Assembly (NCBI GenBank): GCA_020186115.1
Contig: WSYJ01000052.1
Location: 372,001-436,000, forward strand
Reading direction: 5' to 3'
Length of the DNA stretch: 64,000 nt
From: Histomonas meleagridis
Taxonomy: Eukaryota; Parabasalia; Tritrichomonadida; Dientamoebidae
The notes under the pieces were generated by a model. It was given only the letters and a program-made list of their open reading frames with translations. It was not told the origin of the DNA and searched no databases. Of this stretch, positions 28,050 to 38,783 are shown piece after piece. Numbering within the stretch: the first letter of the stretch is position 1; the number at the start of each line of letters is the position of its first letter. The translations under genes were made by a program, and so were the position numbers.

Positions 28050-28952
28050 ATAAAATTTAAATTTGAAAATTGTTTATGAAGTTTTAAAAATAAATTCATT
28101 ATTTCAATATTGTAGCTATTACATTTTAGAAATATTTGATCATGGCGTTCAAAACAAATTCTTTACTTCTTCATGAACCGCATATATCGTTTTACATAAA
28201 CACCTTGTTCAGAAACGTATTTCCTACAAATTTTCACAAGATCTTATAAACAATATATATAAATTATTATTTAATTGTATTAGTGTTGCTATCCAAATAA
28301 ATTATGAAGTTTCATCACTTTTTACTTTGAAACATTATATAAGTCTTTAAATAATTTAGTTGCACTTATATCAAAAATGTATGAAATGTGTAGAAAAAAA
28401 TTCAATTTTCAACATATTGTTAATGTTAAATGAAAGTATTAGCATTCTATAGTCAATTAGACTTTCCTGATAAATACTATAAAAGTCTCTGTGAAATTAC
28501 ATCAATATTCTTCTTAATATCACGTATATCAAATCAAGGTGATCAAATGAAACATTGAAATGAAGAAGATAAAATATCATCATAATGCTCTCTTTCCATA
28601 CTAAAACAAGAAAATTTCATTGAACAGTAAAACACAAATAACACAAACAGGTGAACTGCGATATTTTATTACCAGAAAATCACTCGAAATGGTTCTTCTT
28701 TAGTTTATATCCAATCTTAGTTATGCTATTAAACATTCGGATTTGTGATTCTTGAGTAATTCAACGATTTCAGGGTGTTTAATTACAGATTCATATTCAA
28801 GAGCAAATTGCGATTTTTATCATTCCACAACAATGAAAACTGTAATCATTATAATATGTACAAATGCAACGAACATTTTCTTTTAAGATAAATGAAATAA
28901 TGTTCATACAAATAGAAAAATAGTTTTACTATTAATTAATTCATTTATAACA
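28050..28952. other. Intergenic region with ankyrin remnant
   Basis: About 900 bp, AT-rich, without a gene apart from the short ankyrin-like remnant listed at 28721-28815. Confidence 0.5.
28721..28815 (-). pseudogene. Ankyrin-repeat C-terminal remnant
   Basis: Minus-strand codons read SQFALEYESVIKHPEIVELL KNHKSECLIA then stop, the pattern of a terminal ankyrin helix pair. There is no start or upstream repeat, so it is an orphan fragment. Confidence 0.4.
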
Positions 28953-30680
28953 TTATGCGACGAATCTTGGGAATGGCGGCTCAACTTTACCTTCTTCTGG
29001 GAACTCCACGGCCGTTTGCAGATAGGGTATTTTCTTTGCCGCATTTAGCACTTTTTTACCGTTTTCGAGAACTTTTTCAGAGCCGGCATCACGTTTGATG
29101 CACTGAAGAAGTTTAACCGCGTTTGACACCTCTTCGATTGCTGGCTGGCTAAGCACGGCAACGCAGAAGTCATTGGACGCACGAATCGTTTGAATAAGCT
29201 TTGCTCCAGAGATATTAATTGTGGCCAAATAACGTGATAAGTCATTTTCAACGTTTTCGGAAAGAATTTTGTCGCCATGTGATAAGTTTCCTTCGAGTTC
29301 TTCATGAGCTGCATGAAGCATAACCTTAGTACGAAGAATAGTGCCCAGTTGTGTAACAACTTCAATCATTATCTTATTTTTGACATCTGGTCGATTGGAA
29401 TAATATGCCATGATTTTGTCAGTGCTTACCGTAATGGGCGTGAACGAGACAAGTGATGTCTCATATTGGAGTAAAAGTAAAATCAAATAAAGTGATTTTG
29501 CTGCAATTCGAATATCATCTTTCCAAGGACGTTGTGTGAGAATAAAGTCAATCAAAGCCATTCCCGACATCTCGGTTCGACGTATGCTAGCAAGAATTAC
29601 GCGTCTAACATATTTAGTTTCAGGTGGATCATTTGATGCAAATGTAGACTTGATTGCCCATTGAATAATTCCTGTGGATGAAATAGATCGATATTGCTCC
29701 TTGACATAGTTGATAGGATTAAGCCAACTCCAATTTCCTGATTCTTCTTTGTTTTGAGCTTTTGGCTTTGGGGTGCCCTTGACGGTTTCGGCGGTTTTTG
29801 GTGGTTGTTTTGGAATTTCGATTTTGTCTTTCGGCCCACGGAGCATTTTAGCTGTTCCAGCAATTGCTGCAGCAGTAGGCCTCTTGGCAGGATCAACTTG
29901 GATACATTGAGAAATTAACATTGCAAATGATTCATCAGCATCTTTTGGTAGACGAAGCTTACCTTGAAGAATTGGAAGCCTTTCTTCTGGCTTATAAAGG
30001 TCGACTCGATATATGAGCTTATAAAGAGTACAACCTAAAGCCCATACATCAGCTGGAGTTCCGATTTCAACTCTTTTGTAAAGGTCAATCATCTCCGGAG
30101 ACCTGTAATTTTGCGTTGTATTTCTTTCAATGTCTTCGCTGGCAGCGTTTATTTCATTTACATTTTTGATTTTGTATATTGTTGTTGTTGCGCTTCCGAA
30201 ATCGCTCAGCTTTGGAGTTCCGTCAGTCGCTACAAGGAGGTTCTCTGGTTTGAGGTCACGATGAATGATTGGTGGATTTTGCGAATGTAAAAATGCTGTT
30301 GCTTCAGCACAAGCTGTAAAGAATATCAATATCTCTTCACGAGTCATCTCCCTCTTTGAAAGAATACCAATTGCCGTAGCTGGGCAATATTCATAAAGAA
30401 GCATGATTATAAGTGTTTTTGGATTTAAGTCAGCACCATAAAGCTTAACAATATTAGGATTTGGAGGGATTGATTTAAGTATTTTGGCTTCTTGGCAAAA
30501 TTGTTGATACCTATCTGAAGTGAGGCAATTCACAAACTTAAGTGCATATTGATTTCCTTGAGAATCTTCAACACGAAACACCCATGCATATCCACCTTCC
30601 CCAATCTTTTCTTTGACAATAACAGTGATGCCTTCAATCGTCAATGTCCTTCCAATCAGGCTTGCAAGGTTCACAGACAT
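28953..30680 (-). CDS. NAK-family Ser/Thr kinase with C-terminal ANTH-like domain
   Basis: A 575-residue protein from the ATG at 30680 (MSVNLASLIGRTLTIEG); an upstream in-frame extension to 30746 is less likely. The kinase domain (~residues 5-295) has the glycine loop GEGGYAWVF, ALKFV lysine, HRDLKPEN catalytic loop, the NAK-specific DFGSAT and TTQNYRSPEMIDLYK activation segment, and ADVWALGCTLYKL. A Pro/Lys linker follows. Residues ~355-520 (KYVRRVILASIRRTEMSG, WKDDIRIAAKSLYLILLLLQ) resemble an ANTH/ENTH clathrin-adaptor helix bundle. NAK kinases (AAK1, Ark1/Prk1) phosphorylate AP-2 or endocytic actin regulators; the adaptor-like tail would place this kinase on clathrin-coated membranes. Confidence 0.85.
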   Translation of the reverse strand: MSVNLASLIGRTLTIEGITVIVKEKIGEGGYAWVFRVEDSQGNQYALKFVNCLTSDRYQQFCQEAKILKSIPPNPNIVKLYGADLNPKTLIIMLLYEYCPATAIGILSKREMTREEILIFFTACAEATAFLHSQNPPIIHRDLKPENLLVATDGTPKLSDFGSATTTIYKIKNVNEINAASEDIERNTTQNYRSPEMIDLYKRVEIGTPADVWALGCTLYKLIYRVDLYKPEERLPILQGKLRLPKDADESFAMLISQCIQVDPAKRPTAAAIAGTAKMLRGPKDKIEIPKQPPKTAETVKGTPKPKAQNKEESGNWSWLNPINYVKEQYRSISSTGIIQWAIKSTFASNDPPETKYVRRVILASIRRTEMSGMALIDFILTQRPWKDDIRIAAKSLYLILLLLQYETSLVSFTPITVSTDKIMAYYSNRPDVKNKIMIEVVTQLGTILRTKVMLHAAHEELEGNLSHGDKILSENVENDLSRYLATINISGAKLIQTIRASNDFCVAVLSQPAIEEVSNAVKLLQCIKRDAGSEKVLENGKKVLNAAKKIPYLQTAVEFPEEGKVEPPFPRFVA

Positions 30681-30991
30681 TTTGAACCAATTGTTGACAA
30701 AATTATTTTCATTCAAATTATTTGTCAACTTTATACCACAGAACAATTTTTGTAAAACTTTTCCTTGATTATTTTTGGATATTTTGATAAATAAGATAAT
30801 ACTTTTGGTGACATCAAAATTGGTAAATAGAACAATTTATTAAAATTTCTTCAATTTGTTTATATGAATCAAAGGTGTAATGAACTTTTTTAAAAGAAAA
30901 TTTGAATTGAATTCGATCGTTTTATCACAACTTCAAATGATTCAAAAAACAATTTCAAGATTTTTTACTTTACTAAAGGAATATTTGATTA
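30681..30991. other. Intergenic spacer
   Basis: About 310 bp, AT-rich, between the kinase start and the 3' end of the decayed surface-protein gene. Nothing recognised. Confidence 0.5.
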
Positions 30992-32835
30992 TTATAACAG
31001 TGGGTCAAACTTTTGTTCTTTAAAGTCATCAACAAATGGCTCTTCAGCATCAACAAACATATTTCCACCTCTATTTGCTTTGTAAATGCAATTATTTCTA
31101 AATGTGAAATAAATTCTAATAACAATTACAATAGTTATTGCAATGATTACATATACAATTCCGATTTGAAAATGGAATATAATTTGTTGGTCATAAGTAA
31201 TGATATAAATTTCTTTATTTTGTGCATCAGCATATGTTTTTGGTGATTGTGAAAGAGAATTTTCAAATTTATTTTGTATGTTTTGATATAATAAATCAAA
31301 AATATATGTTAATGTTTGCGATAAAGTTAATGAATTTGAAGTTATATTTGAATGTATTAACTTTGGAATATTTATTAATGTTATTGTTTCTGCTTTTATT
31401 GTTATATTTAAATAAGAATATGAAATATCAATCTTTAATGATTGTGACTGTGTTTTTGTTAAGGATTCTGTAGTTGTTAATGATGGTGTTATACCATATG
31501 AATATGTATTTGTTAGTGATTGATGTATTTGATTGAACATTTGTTATAGACTGTGTTAATGACAATGATTAGTTAATGATTTAGATAATGTTTTTCTAAT
31601 TGAAAGTGTTTTGATATAAGACGCAGTAAAACTATTTGACTGTTGATTTGTTTCTGTTAATGATATTGTATTTATTGGCGTATATGTTAAGGATAATGTA
31701 TTCGTGGCTATGTGAGAAGTTACTGACGTAATTTTTTGCGTATTTGATTGAGTTAATGTATTAATTGGAGTTTTTGTACTTGTTTGGGTTATTGTTTTTG
31801 TTTGTGATCGAGTTAATGAAGAAATATATGATCTTGTAATTGATCTAGTTGTATAAGCCACATGTGTTTGCGATTGAGTGTTTGTTTGAGAGAATGTTTT
31901 GGATGCTGTTAATGTACTTACATACACACTGATAAATGTACTAATAACTTTCCATGTACTTTGTTGATCAAATATAAGTGGCTTGATTCCAGAAAACTTC
32001 AATAATAAAATGGTTGGAACAAAGACATATGTTAGAGTAGATGAAATAGTCATTGAAACTGTGTGTGATGGAATTAATGTATATGACTGGTCCATGTTAT
32101 GGATGAAACTTCTGTTTTAGAATAAGTTGTCTGTAACATATATTTGAAAGTTACTGATTGTGTGTACGATAAAGTATATGTACAACTAAGTGATTGAGTT
32201 AATGTATTTGACAATATTTTTGTAGAAGAATACATCATTGAATTTGATATAGTATCAACATAAGTTAAAATTTTTGTTTCTGATTCAACAGAAATTAAAG
32301 ACAATGTTTGAGAATATACATTTATTTGAGTGATTAAAGAGAAATATGTCGAAATCGATGTAATTGATGATGTCGATACATTTTTAAAAAAAATTGTATC
32401 TATAAACGAAGAGTTGAATATGCTCGATTGAACTAATGATGGAGATGAAGTAAAAGAATTTAAATATGTATTTGATGATGTACATGTATCAAAAAGCACA
32501 TGAGTTGTTACATTTGTTATTGTGTAATTCAAAATTTGTTTGCCTGATTGTGAAATAATATTTTCATGTTGAACTGATTGAATTATTGTATTAATTTCAA
32601 CAAATATTTTTGACTTGACTTGCGTGGAAGAAATAGTACATGTGTGTGTTAGAATTTGTGATTGTGCATTTGAAATATCATTTTTTCCTTTTAATGTGGT
32701 AAAAGATTTTGATAATCCTAATCCACCAACTTTGTAATGATATGAGTGGCGTGTGTAACTTAGTAAGAATATTAAAACAAACAATAATATGTAGGTTATT
32801 TGTGAGGTGATACAAGATTTTCTATATTTTAGCAA
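30992..32835 (-). pseudogene. Ser/Thr-rich type I membrane surface protein, decayed
   Basis: Three consecutive frames (32835-32074, 32095-31556, 31540-30992) together make one Ser/Thr/Gln-rich protein with an N-terminal hydrophobic signal (ITYILLFVLIFLLSYT), hundreds of residues of SLTxTxS-type sequence, a transmembrane helix (GIVYVIIAITIVIVIRIYF) and a cytosolic tail with acidic/dileucine sorting-like residues (EEPFVDD, FDPLL). They are separated by a frameshift near 32090 and by two closely spaced changes between about 31520 and 31570. The first frame has only a TTG and no ATG. Probably a once heavily O-glycosylated surface mucin-like protein, now a pseudogene. Confidence 0.6.
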
Positions 32836-33368
32836 CTTTTTTAATATTTTACTTATTGCTCACTGAAGCACTTTTTTTCACAGATTTGATAAAAAAATTT
32901 CATTCACAAAAAAATCTTCGAAATTGGTGGAAATATACAACAAATTCATTTCCATAAGTGTACTTGTCTTCCCTGCAAGATCTATATTATTCACGAAATA
33001 AAAAAAAAAATTAAATTTGAAAAGAATATCATCGAAAATAGACTTTACTTCCAACTAAACAAATATTGTTGACTTATGTAAAATATTTTTGTTATAGAAA
33101 AAATTATATTTTGTGATTTAACACAATCTGTAATTATTGAGAATTTTTATATCACATTATTCAGTTTCCAAAAAAAGAAACAACTTTTTTCTATAACATA
33201 ATAAATTTGTTTTGCTTTTTTCTACTAAAGCTTTTATTTATTTATTTCAAGAAGTTTGGGGGGCGCCAGTTTCAGTTGGGGTGGCCCTGGTTTCCACGAA
33301 AAAACGAATCGTTTAACGGACGAACTTAATTCAAAAGTTGGGTTCCGAATAGCCATATTTCTTGACTT
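32836..33368. other. Intergenic region with GC-rich UPF1 promoter island
   Basis: Mostly AT-rich, but 33255-33330 is a distinct GC-rich island (GGGGGGCGCCAG, GGTGGCCCTGG) followed by GTTTAACGGACG about 50 bp before the UPF1 ATG. It is probably promoter sequence; an ATG frame that starts inside it overlaps UPF1 in another frame and is not a gene. Confidence 0.45.
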
Positions 33369-35699
33369 ATGTCAACACCAAAGTGCGAATATTGTGGCTG
33401 TACTAACGAAAGTTGTCTTGCGCAGTGCGCAAAAACAGGCCTTTACTTTTGCAATGGGAAGGGCCAAACAAAATCTAGTCATATTGTTCATCATCTTAAG
33501 ACGATGAAATATGATCAAATTGTTCTCCCAGAGTCAAACAAGTTCAGAAACATCCCTTTACAATGTTTTGTTTGTGGTTCAACAAATATATTTAATTTAG
33601 GATTTTTGTTTACAAAAGATCGTAAACAAATTTACATTTCATGTCGACATCCATGCAGATTTGACTCTACACTTACTGAAAGAAATGTTGATACTGAAAC
33701 TTTTACATCAATTATTTCTGGTGGCTATGTTAATACTATTCTTAAAATCCCGACGCCAGAGGAATATACAAAAATACCAATGAATAGGGTAATGGCTGTT
33801 TCTGATGCCATAAGGGAAAAACTTGGAGAAACGAATGATAAAATTCAAAGAAATAATTCAACATTACTCCAAGCCAAGATACAGTACGAATCTAGGGAAG
33901 AATTTTACGAAATCATGAAACCATTCATCGAAACAGAGAAAGAAGAATCACGACAACTTGAAAATTCACAGAAATTTTCAGGAATATCATTAAAATGGGA
34001 AAGTGATACAATATGCTACTTCACTGCTACTCCAACCTTATATCGCTTACTAAGTTTAGGTATATCTCTTGGAGTTTCATGTGAAAATGTCACAGAAACT
34101 GCGATTGTCAATGAAATCACAAAGACCAGGAAAGTCACCATTCAATTCCAATCCCAATCAATGATAAAGAATATGGGTAAGAATGTTACGATTTCAATAT
34201 TGTTCAATGAAATTCCATTCAAGCGGCAATTGGATGCATTACAAATCTTCAAGGACAAAAAGAGGTGCATGAATTCATTTATTGCAAACGTAATTCTTGG
34301 TAATGTTGAAAACTTTAAGGAAATCAACCAAAAAGCAAAGAGGATACCCCTTGTCCAACCGAAAAACGGTTTCCCCGAACTGAACAATTCACAAATGAAG
34401 TGCGCATCGGTGGCACTTTCGCGACGGTTTTCTTTGATTCAGGGCCCCCCGGGAACCGGTAAGACAACCGTAATAGCCGTTCTTGCTTATTCTCTCGTTC
34501 AAGCTGGAATAAAACCAGTTCTTCTTTGCACACAATCAAATGTGGCAACGGACTTCCTTACTTTACGAGTTGCACAAACAGGTCTTCAAGTTTGTCGTGT
34601 GTTATCATCAGCTCGTGAACAAGTTGATAGTGAAATCAAGCAATATACAACGAAAAACTTGGCTATTGGAAGGTTTGGAAATCCTGAAACACCTAGTCAA
34701 ATGACGAAAAATGAAATTAAGGTTGTGGCAAATTGTGATGTTGTTTGTACAACATGTGCAAGTGCTGGAGGCGCAAGGCTTTCAGGAGCAGGTAAGTTCA
34801 GTGCTGTAATTTTCGATGAAGCTGGACAATGTGTTGATCCTGATATCTTGATACCACTAGTTTATGGAGCTCAAAAAGTAATCCTTGTTGGCGACCACAA
34901 ACAACTAGGTCCAATAGTTTTATCTCCCCAATGTAAGCGTGCAAGATATGATATGCCAATAATGCAAAGACTCATTCTTCAAGGTGTCTATCCATTAGTT
35001 CTTCGTTACCAATACCGAATGCATCCAGGAATTGCAGCCTTTTCATCCCAAGCATTTTATGCTAATCTTCTTGAAAACGGTATTACTGCAAAAGAAAGAA
35101 CCTGGCCCAACTCGTTCCTTAAGTGGCCTAATCCTGAAGTTCCAATGTTTTTCTGGAACGTGAATTCTCAAGAAGAAATTTATGAGAACGGTTTGTCATA
35201 TGTTAACCGTCACGAAGGCGGTTGTGTATCGGTTTTGCTTGATTTAATGTGGAAAAGTGGCGTCAAAGCCACAGAGATTGGTATTATCACTCCATATGCA
35301 GGGCAGCAAGCATATCTTATGGAGACATTACCAATGATGTGTTCTATTAATGATCCTAAATTTTTTGATGATCTTGAGATTGCATCAGTTGATGCATTTC
35401 AAGGGCACGAAAAGAATTTCATCATATTAAGCAACGTCAGAGCTAACGATGCTAAAGATATTGGCTTCTTAAGGGATAAAAGAAGACTTTGCGTTTCGTT
35501 GACAAGGGCCAAATACGGGCTCATTGTGATTGGGTGTGCGAACACATACTCGGATAACCCGCTGTGGTGCAAGTACATAGAGTACTGTAAATCAATAAAT
35601 GTATTCGTTGAGGGAAAAATCAACAGTTTGACGCCTTCAACTTTCACACCGACTTACACAAGCTCGAAAGAGAATTACGAAGAAGAAGAGGACGAATGA
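33369..35699 (+). CDS. UPF1: UPF1 RNA helicase (nonsense-mediated decay)
   Basis: A 776-residue protein starting directly with the Cys/His-rich CH domain (CEYCGCTNESC, CNGKGQTKSSHIVHHL, CFVCGSTNIFNLGF), which binds UPF2 in other eukaryotes. The SF1 helicase core has motif I GPPGTGKTT (~residue 360), motif II DEAGQ (~482), motif III GDHKQLGP, motif IV RYQYRMHP, motif V SVDAFQGHEKN and motif VI SLTRAKYG. There is almost no N-terminal extension and the C terminus ends about 25 residues after the core with an acidic tail, so the SQ-rich regulatory tail of animal UPF1 is missing. It acts in the cytoplasm on terminating ribosomes. Motif II differs from the DESMQ of human UPF1. Confidence 0.93.
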   Translation: MSTPKCEYCGCTNESCLAQCAKTGLYFCNGKGQTKSSHIVHHLKTMKYDQIVLPESNKFRNIPLQCFVCGSTNIFNLGFLFTKDRKQIYISCRHPCRFDSTLTERNVDTETFTSIISGGYVNTILKIPTPEEYTKIPMNRVMAVSDAIREKLGETNDKIQRNNSTLLQAKIQYESREEFYEIMKPFIETEKEESRQLENSQKFSGISLKWESDTICYFTATPTLYRLLSLGISLGVSCENVTETAIVNEITKTRKVTIQFQSQSMIKNMGKNVTISILFNEIPFKRQLDALQIFKDKKRCMNSFIANVILGNVENFKEINQKAKRIPLVQPKNGFPELNNSQMKCASVALSRRFSLIQGPPGTGKTTVIAVLAYSLVQAGIKPVLLCTQSNVATDFLTLRVAQTGLQVCRVLSSAREQVDSEIKQYTTKNLAIGRFGNPETPSQMTKNEIKVVANCDVVCTTCASAGGARLSGAGKFSAVIFDEAGQCVDPDILIPLVYGAQKVILVGDHKQLGPIVLSPQCKRARYDMPIMQRLILQGVYPLVLRYQYRMHPGIAAFSSQAFYANLLENGITAKERTWPNSFLKWPNPEVPMFFWNVNSQEEIYENGLSYVNRHEGGCVSVLLDLMWKSGVKATEIGIITPYAGQQAYLMETLPMMCSINDPKFFDDLEIASVDAFQGHEKNFIILSNVRANDAKDIGFLRDKRRLCVSLTRAKYGLIVIGCANTYSDNPLWCKYIEYCKSINVFVEGKINSLTPSTFTPTYTSSKENYEEEEDE

Positions 35700-36471
35700 A
35701 TAAACAATAAATGGTGTGAATTATTCTATGATTAAGTTAATGCTTCAAGTGAAGTACTTTTCAACTCTGGAACGTGTGTACTCACTACAATATAAAATTT
35801 ATGGAGTAGAAAACAAATTGGACAATTTCCATGGAAAATCTCCAGATTATTTTCAACCATTGGAGTTTAAACTCTGCTTCTAAATTGAAAAAGATTATTG
35901 ATATGTAATTTATCATTTTTAAAATTTATTGTATTTGATATACATTTTAATTAAAATGTATGTTAAAAATATTATATCATTTGCTGTATTCAATATAAAT
36001 TTATCTTCAATTTCGATATCTTTATTATTTGATATTGTGGAACTTGGAGTTACATTAGAACATTTTTCATCCATTCATTTATTTTGAGATATCAACATAG
36101 ACTGCAATTTCTTTAAGCATTATTCTTAACATTAAAATCAATTCCTTTTAAAGAAGTAACCATTAAACCAGTAAACAAAACTGAATTTATAATAAGATAT
36201 ATCTTTTATGATAATATGAGTAAAATTTATCGCAACAATCATATTATTTAATTGAGATGATGATTGCACGAATTTTAATTGATTCAAATATTCCTAAAAA
36301 TATCTTGCCATTATTCCTGAAGTCTGGATGTCTTTGAATTACTTCTTTAAAATCTGATTTAATACTATTAATTTGTGATGTTTTTTGATAAAAAATGATA
36401 TATAATTTCAAAAGATAATATGTTTGTCAAGTATGAATTAAAAAAAAAAAAAGCAAAATTCATTAAATTTA
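35700..36471. other. Intergenic region with ankyrin-like remnant
   Basis: About 770 bp. On the minus strand between about 36180 and 36105, codons read SLKGIDFNVKNN, typical of the end of a trichomonad ankyrin repeat, followed by a stop. Weak ankyrin-like codons continue to about 36350. No intact gene. Confidence 0.35.
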
Positions 36472-36951
36472 TTAAAACTTTGAAACATAGCTGATTCCCT
36501 TTCCTGTGAAAGAGTTGTCACCTTTAAGGAGAACTCGAGATGCAACAACGTTTGGATCACCCTCAAAAACAAATCCTTGGTCAATTGTTTCATCTATAAT
36601 GAAGTATAAGTACTCAATTTGTTGTATCACAGAGTTAGAGTCTGGAATCTTGTAAACTAGGTTCATAGCAGCAGAGATTGTATCTAACAAAGCTTCAAAT
36701 ATCAGTTCATTTGTTTTAAGACTTCCAATCAAACATATCACAATATCTTCGTTTTGCTTAAAAGAAACTATGAAATCTTCGTATGTGAAAACTTCTGACA
36801 TTTCGTTCTCTTGAACTTTTTCCATTATTGCAGATTCAAAATCGCTTCTCTTCGCCTCGCTTATCAACGAGTCATAGTAGTGCGAAGCAATTTTGGTGTT
36901 CCTGGTAAAAAACATAATTGAGGATACTTTTGTCAAATCATCCCAACCCAT
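36472..36951 (-). CDS. COPZ: Coatomer subunit zeta (zeta-COP)
   Basis: A 159-residue longin-fold protein of normal zeta-COP length, started at the ATG at 36951 (MGWDDLTKVSS); the longer frame begins with GTG at 36966. The segment YLYFIIDETIDQGFVFEGDP followed by VVASRVLLKG matches the highly conserved zeta-COP motif (DEIVDGGVILESDP...RV). As part of the F-subcomplex of COPI it works in retrograde Golgi-to-ER traffic. The promoter has a clear initiator at 36967-36974 (minus strand TCACTTTT) and an AACGGTTTT motif about 50 bp upstream. Confidence 0.88.
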   Translation of the reverse strand: MGWDDLTKVSSIMFFTRNTKIASHYYDSLISEAKRSDFESAIMEKVQENEMSEVFTYEDFIVSFKQNEDIVICLIGSLKTNELIFEALLDTISAAMNLVYKIPDSNSVIQQIEYLYFIIDETIDQGFVFEGDPNVVASRVLLKGDNSFTGKGISYVSKF

Positions 36952-36966
36952 TTTGGGCAATGCCAC

Positions 36967-36974
36967 AAAAGTGA
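36967..36974 (-). promoter_or_regulatory. Initiator of zeta-COP gene
   Basis: On the minus strand TCACTTTT sits 21 nt before the ATG at 36951. The ATG choice is supported because the GTG at 36966 would leave only a 6-nt leader. Confidence 0.6.
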
Positions 36975-37493
36975 CACATTATTTGGCTTGTTAACCATCG
37001 AAAACCGTTAAAAAGTGAATAACTGTTCGTTTATCACTTTTTCATCAAAATTTGATCGTTCCTCTTACAACGAGCTTGTTGTGCAGGGATAATAAAAAAG
37101 TTCAATGTATTCTAACTGATTTCAGTTTCTTTCAATTAATTCGTATAAAGGATAAACTTGTAAAAATTGGAGGAAATTTTTCGTGAGGAGAGAATAAATT
37201 TTAATTATTAAAAAAAGTGATTTTCGAATATTGCTTTGAAAGAATACATTATGTTTTATTAAAACTGGATTTAAAAAAATCTAAACAACATTTTACAGCT
37301 ATTTCACATGCACCTAAAAATCTTATGTAAATGAAAAATTCAACAATTTTTAATATTAAATTTTATTAAAGCTTTAACTTTGAGTTCTGATTAAAAACAT
37401 TACAAAAAAAGAAAATAAACAATGTATAGCTAATCAATCCTTTCGATTATACACTAAGTAAAAAATTCATTTTGATCTAGCTCCAATTTCACA
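36975..37493. other. Intergenic, divergent promoter region
   Basis: About 520 bp between the divergent zeta-COP and SPT20-like genes. It holds the AACGG motif at 37001-37010 and otherwise AT-rich sequence. Confidence 0.5.
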
Positions 37494-37501
37494 TCACATT
37501 T
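37494..37501 (+). promoter_or_regulatory. Initiator of SPT20-like gene
   Basis: TCACATTT lies 6 nt before the ATG at 37507, which places A+1 at 37496 and gives an 11-nt leader. A second overlapping TCACAT is at 37489. Confidence 0.6.
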
Positions 37502-37506
37502 CAGAT

Positions 37507-38358
37507 ATGGAGGAAAATCAAGTAAAATTTTTTCTTCCAAACCCAAAATTAAATAAAACCAATCAAACCAACAATTTACATAATGACAACAAATCTACTT
37601 ATGAACAATTACATGAAAATGCACTTGCATCAAGTTATTTCCATCAGCCAATTCCAAAAAATCAAGTTTCACAGGCGTACTTAAAAGAATATAATGCTAG
37701 TATTGCATTTTTCATGTCAAATATGAAAAATGATAGGTTTGACTTATTATCACCACCATCAAATCTATTTGAAAATTATCCCTTTGGATTTTCTGTAAAT
37801 TTTTTTAATGAAAATTTCACCATAACTGGGGGTTCCAAACAAAATACTATTGTATTAAATTATAAATCAAACATAATTCCAATAATTGAATCACTCGAAA
37901 CAGGTAAAATCAATCCTGAGTTATACTTTACTATCCGCAGGGTGGTCGACTTTTGGGGGGAAGGACGTGTTCTATGCAAAATTACAGATTTTAGATTTCC
38001 AAACGAATTAACATATTTCCAAGTTCTTTCCATGACACAAGAAGTTACCAATCTCTTGCTTGCCAAATCGAAGACTCGTTCCAAGATCGATCTTCTCGAA
38101 GCCGAGAGACAAATTATGCTTATGCAACATCAGGAAATTTGCACAGATCCATCACCAAACGTTGCTCGATCCCAGAGCATAATGGATTGGCGAAAGAAAA
38201 CGTGGAGAAATCCAAACGAAATCCAAGCAGAGAAATTCATTACCCAAACGCATCAAGTGAAACCTAATGAATTATCTGATAAAATTGTTTTGCACCCACT
38301 GAAGGAAACAATCCACATTCCAGACGCCATATTGAGGACATTTTCATCCATAAGCTAG
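37507..38358 (+). CDS. SPT20-like SAGA subunit (putative)
   Basis: A 283-residue protein. The central segment, PPSNLFENYPFGFSVNFFNE then IIPIIESLETGKINPELYFT and FWGEGRVLCKITDFRF, parallels the SPT20/FAM48A core, in which an ExGxLP helix precedes a Y-x-D/E-G-C/V-V-x-x-E-V-R-D-Y-R strand. SPT20 holds the SAGA acetyltransferase complex together in the nucleus. N- and C-terminal parts are polar and less distinctive. The match is by pattern recognition only; a profile search would be needed to settle it. Confidence 0.5.
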   Translation: MEENQVKFFLPNPKLNKTNQTNNLHNDNKSTYEQLHENALASSYFHQPIPKNQVSQAYLKEYNASIAFFMSNMKNDRFDLLSPPSNLFENYPFGFSVNFFNENFTITGGSKQNTIVLNYKSNIIPIIESLETGKINPELYFTIRRVVDFWGEGRVLCKITDFRFPNELTYFQVLSMTQEVTNLLLAKSKTRSKIDLLEAERQIMLMQHQEICTDPSPNVARSQSIMDWRKKTWRNPNEIQAEKFITQTHQVKPNELSDKIVLHPLKETIHIPDAILRTFSSIS

Positions 38359-38783
38359 TGATTTGTCCGATAGAATTTTCTATAAACGATAGATATATTT
38401 TGAATATAAAAATCGGTTTGAATTCAATTTTAATTTTCATTTTTTGGGTGTTTTTTGTAATTAAATCATTTTATCTACAAAATATAAAAACCTTCAACAA
38501 TACATAAAAATCGATATTTTGGTCTAATATATTTTCTAGCATAAATGTATTCGAAGAATTTGTAATAAAAGTTGTTGAGTTTAGTTTGATGAAGTATTGG
38601 TTTTTTATAAACTAATTCAAAATATACGATTCAATATATAAGGTTTGAACATCGAAAACATTGGGAACAAAAAGTTTCTGAAAAACTTTTTATTTCTATA
38701 TTTAAAGTTATGAAAACTGTTCAATAAAGCAACTCCAAAGTTTTATATCACATTAATTTATAAACTCAAGTTATCCTTTACCA
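38359..38783. other. Intergenic promoter region of the first Myb gene
   Basis: About 425 bp, AT-rich. TCACATTA at 38748-38755 is a likely initiator, 34 nt upstream of the Myb ATG (38784). Confidence 0.5.

Noticed and set aside
33256-33507. Gly-rich ORF overlapping the UPF1 start
   Set aside because: It is in another frame, overlaps the conserved CH domain codons and lies in a GC-rich promoter island.
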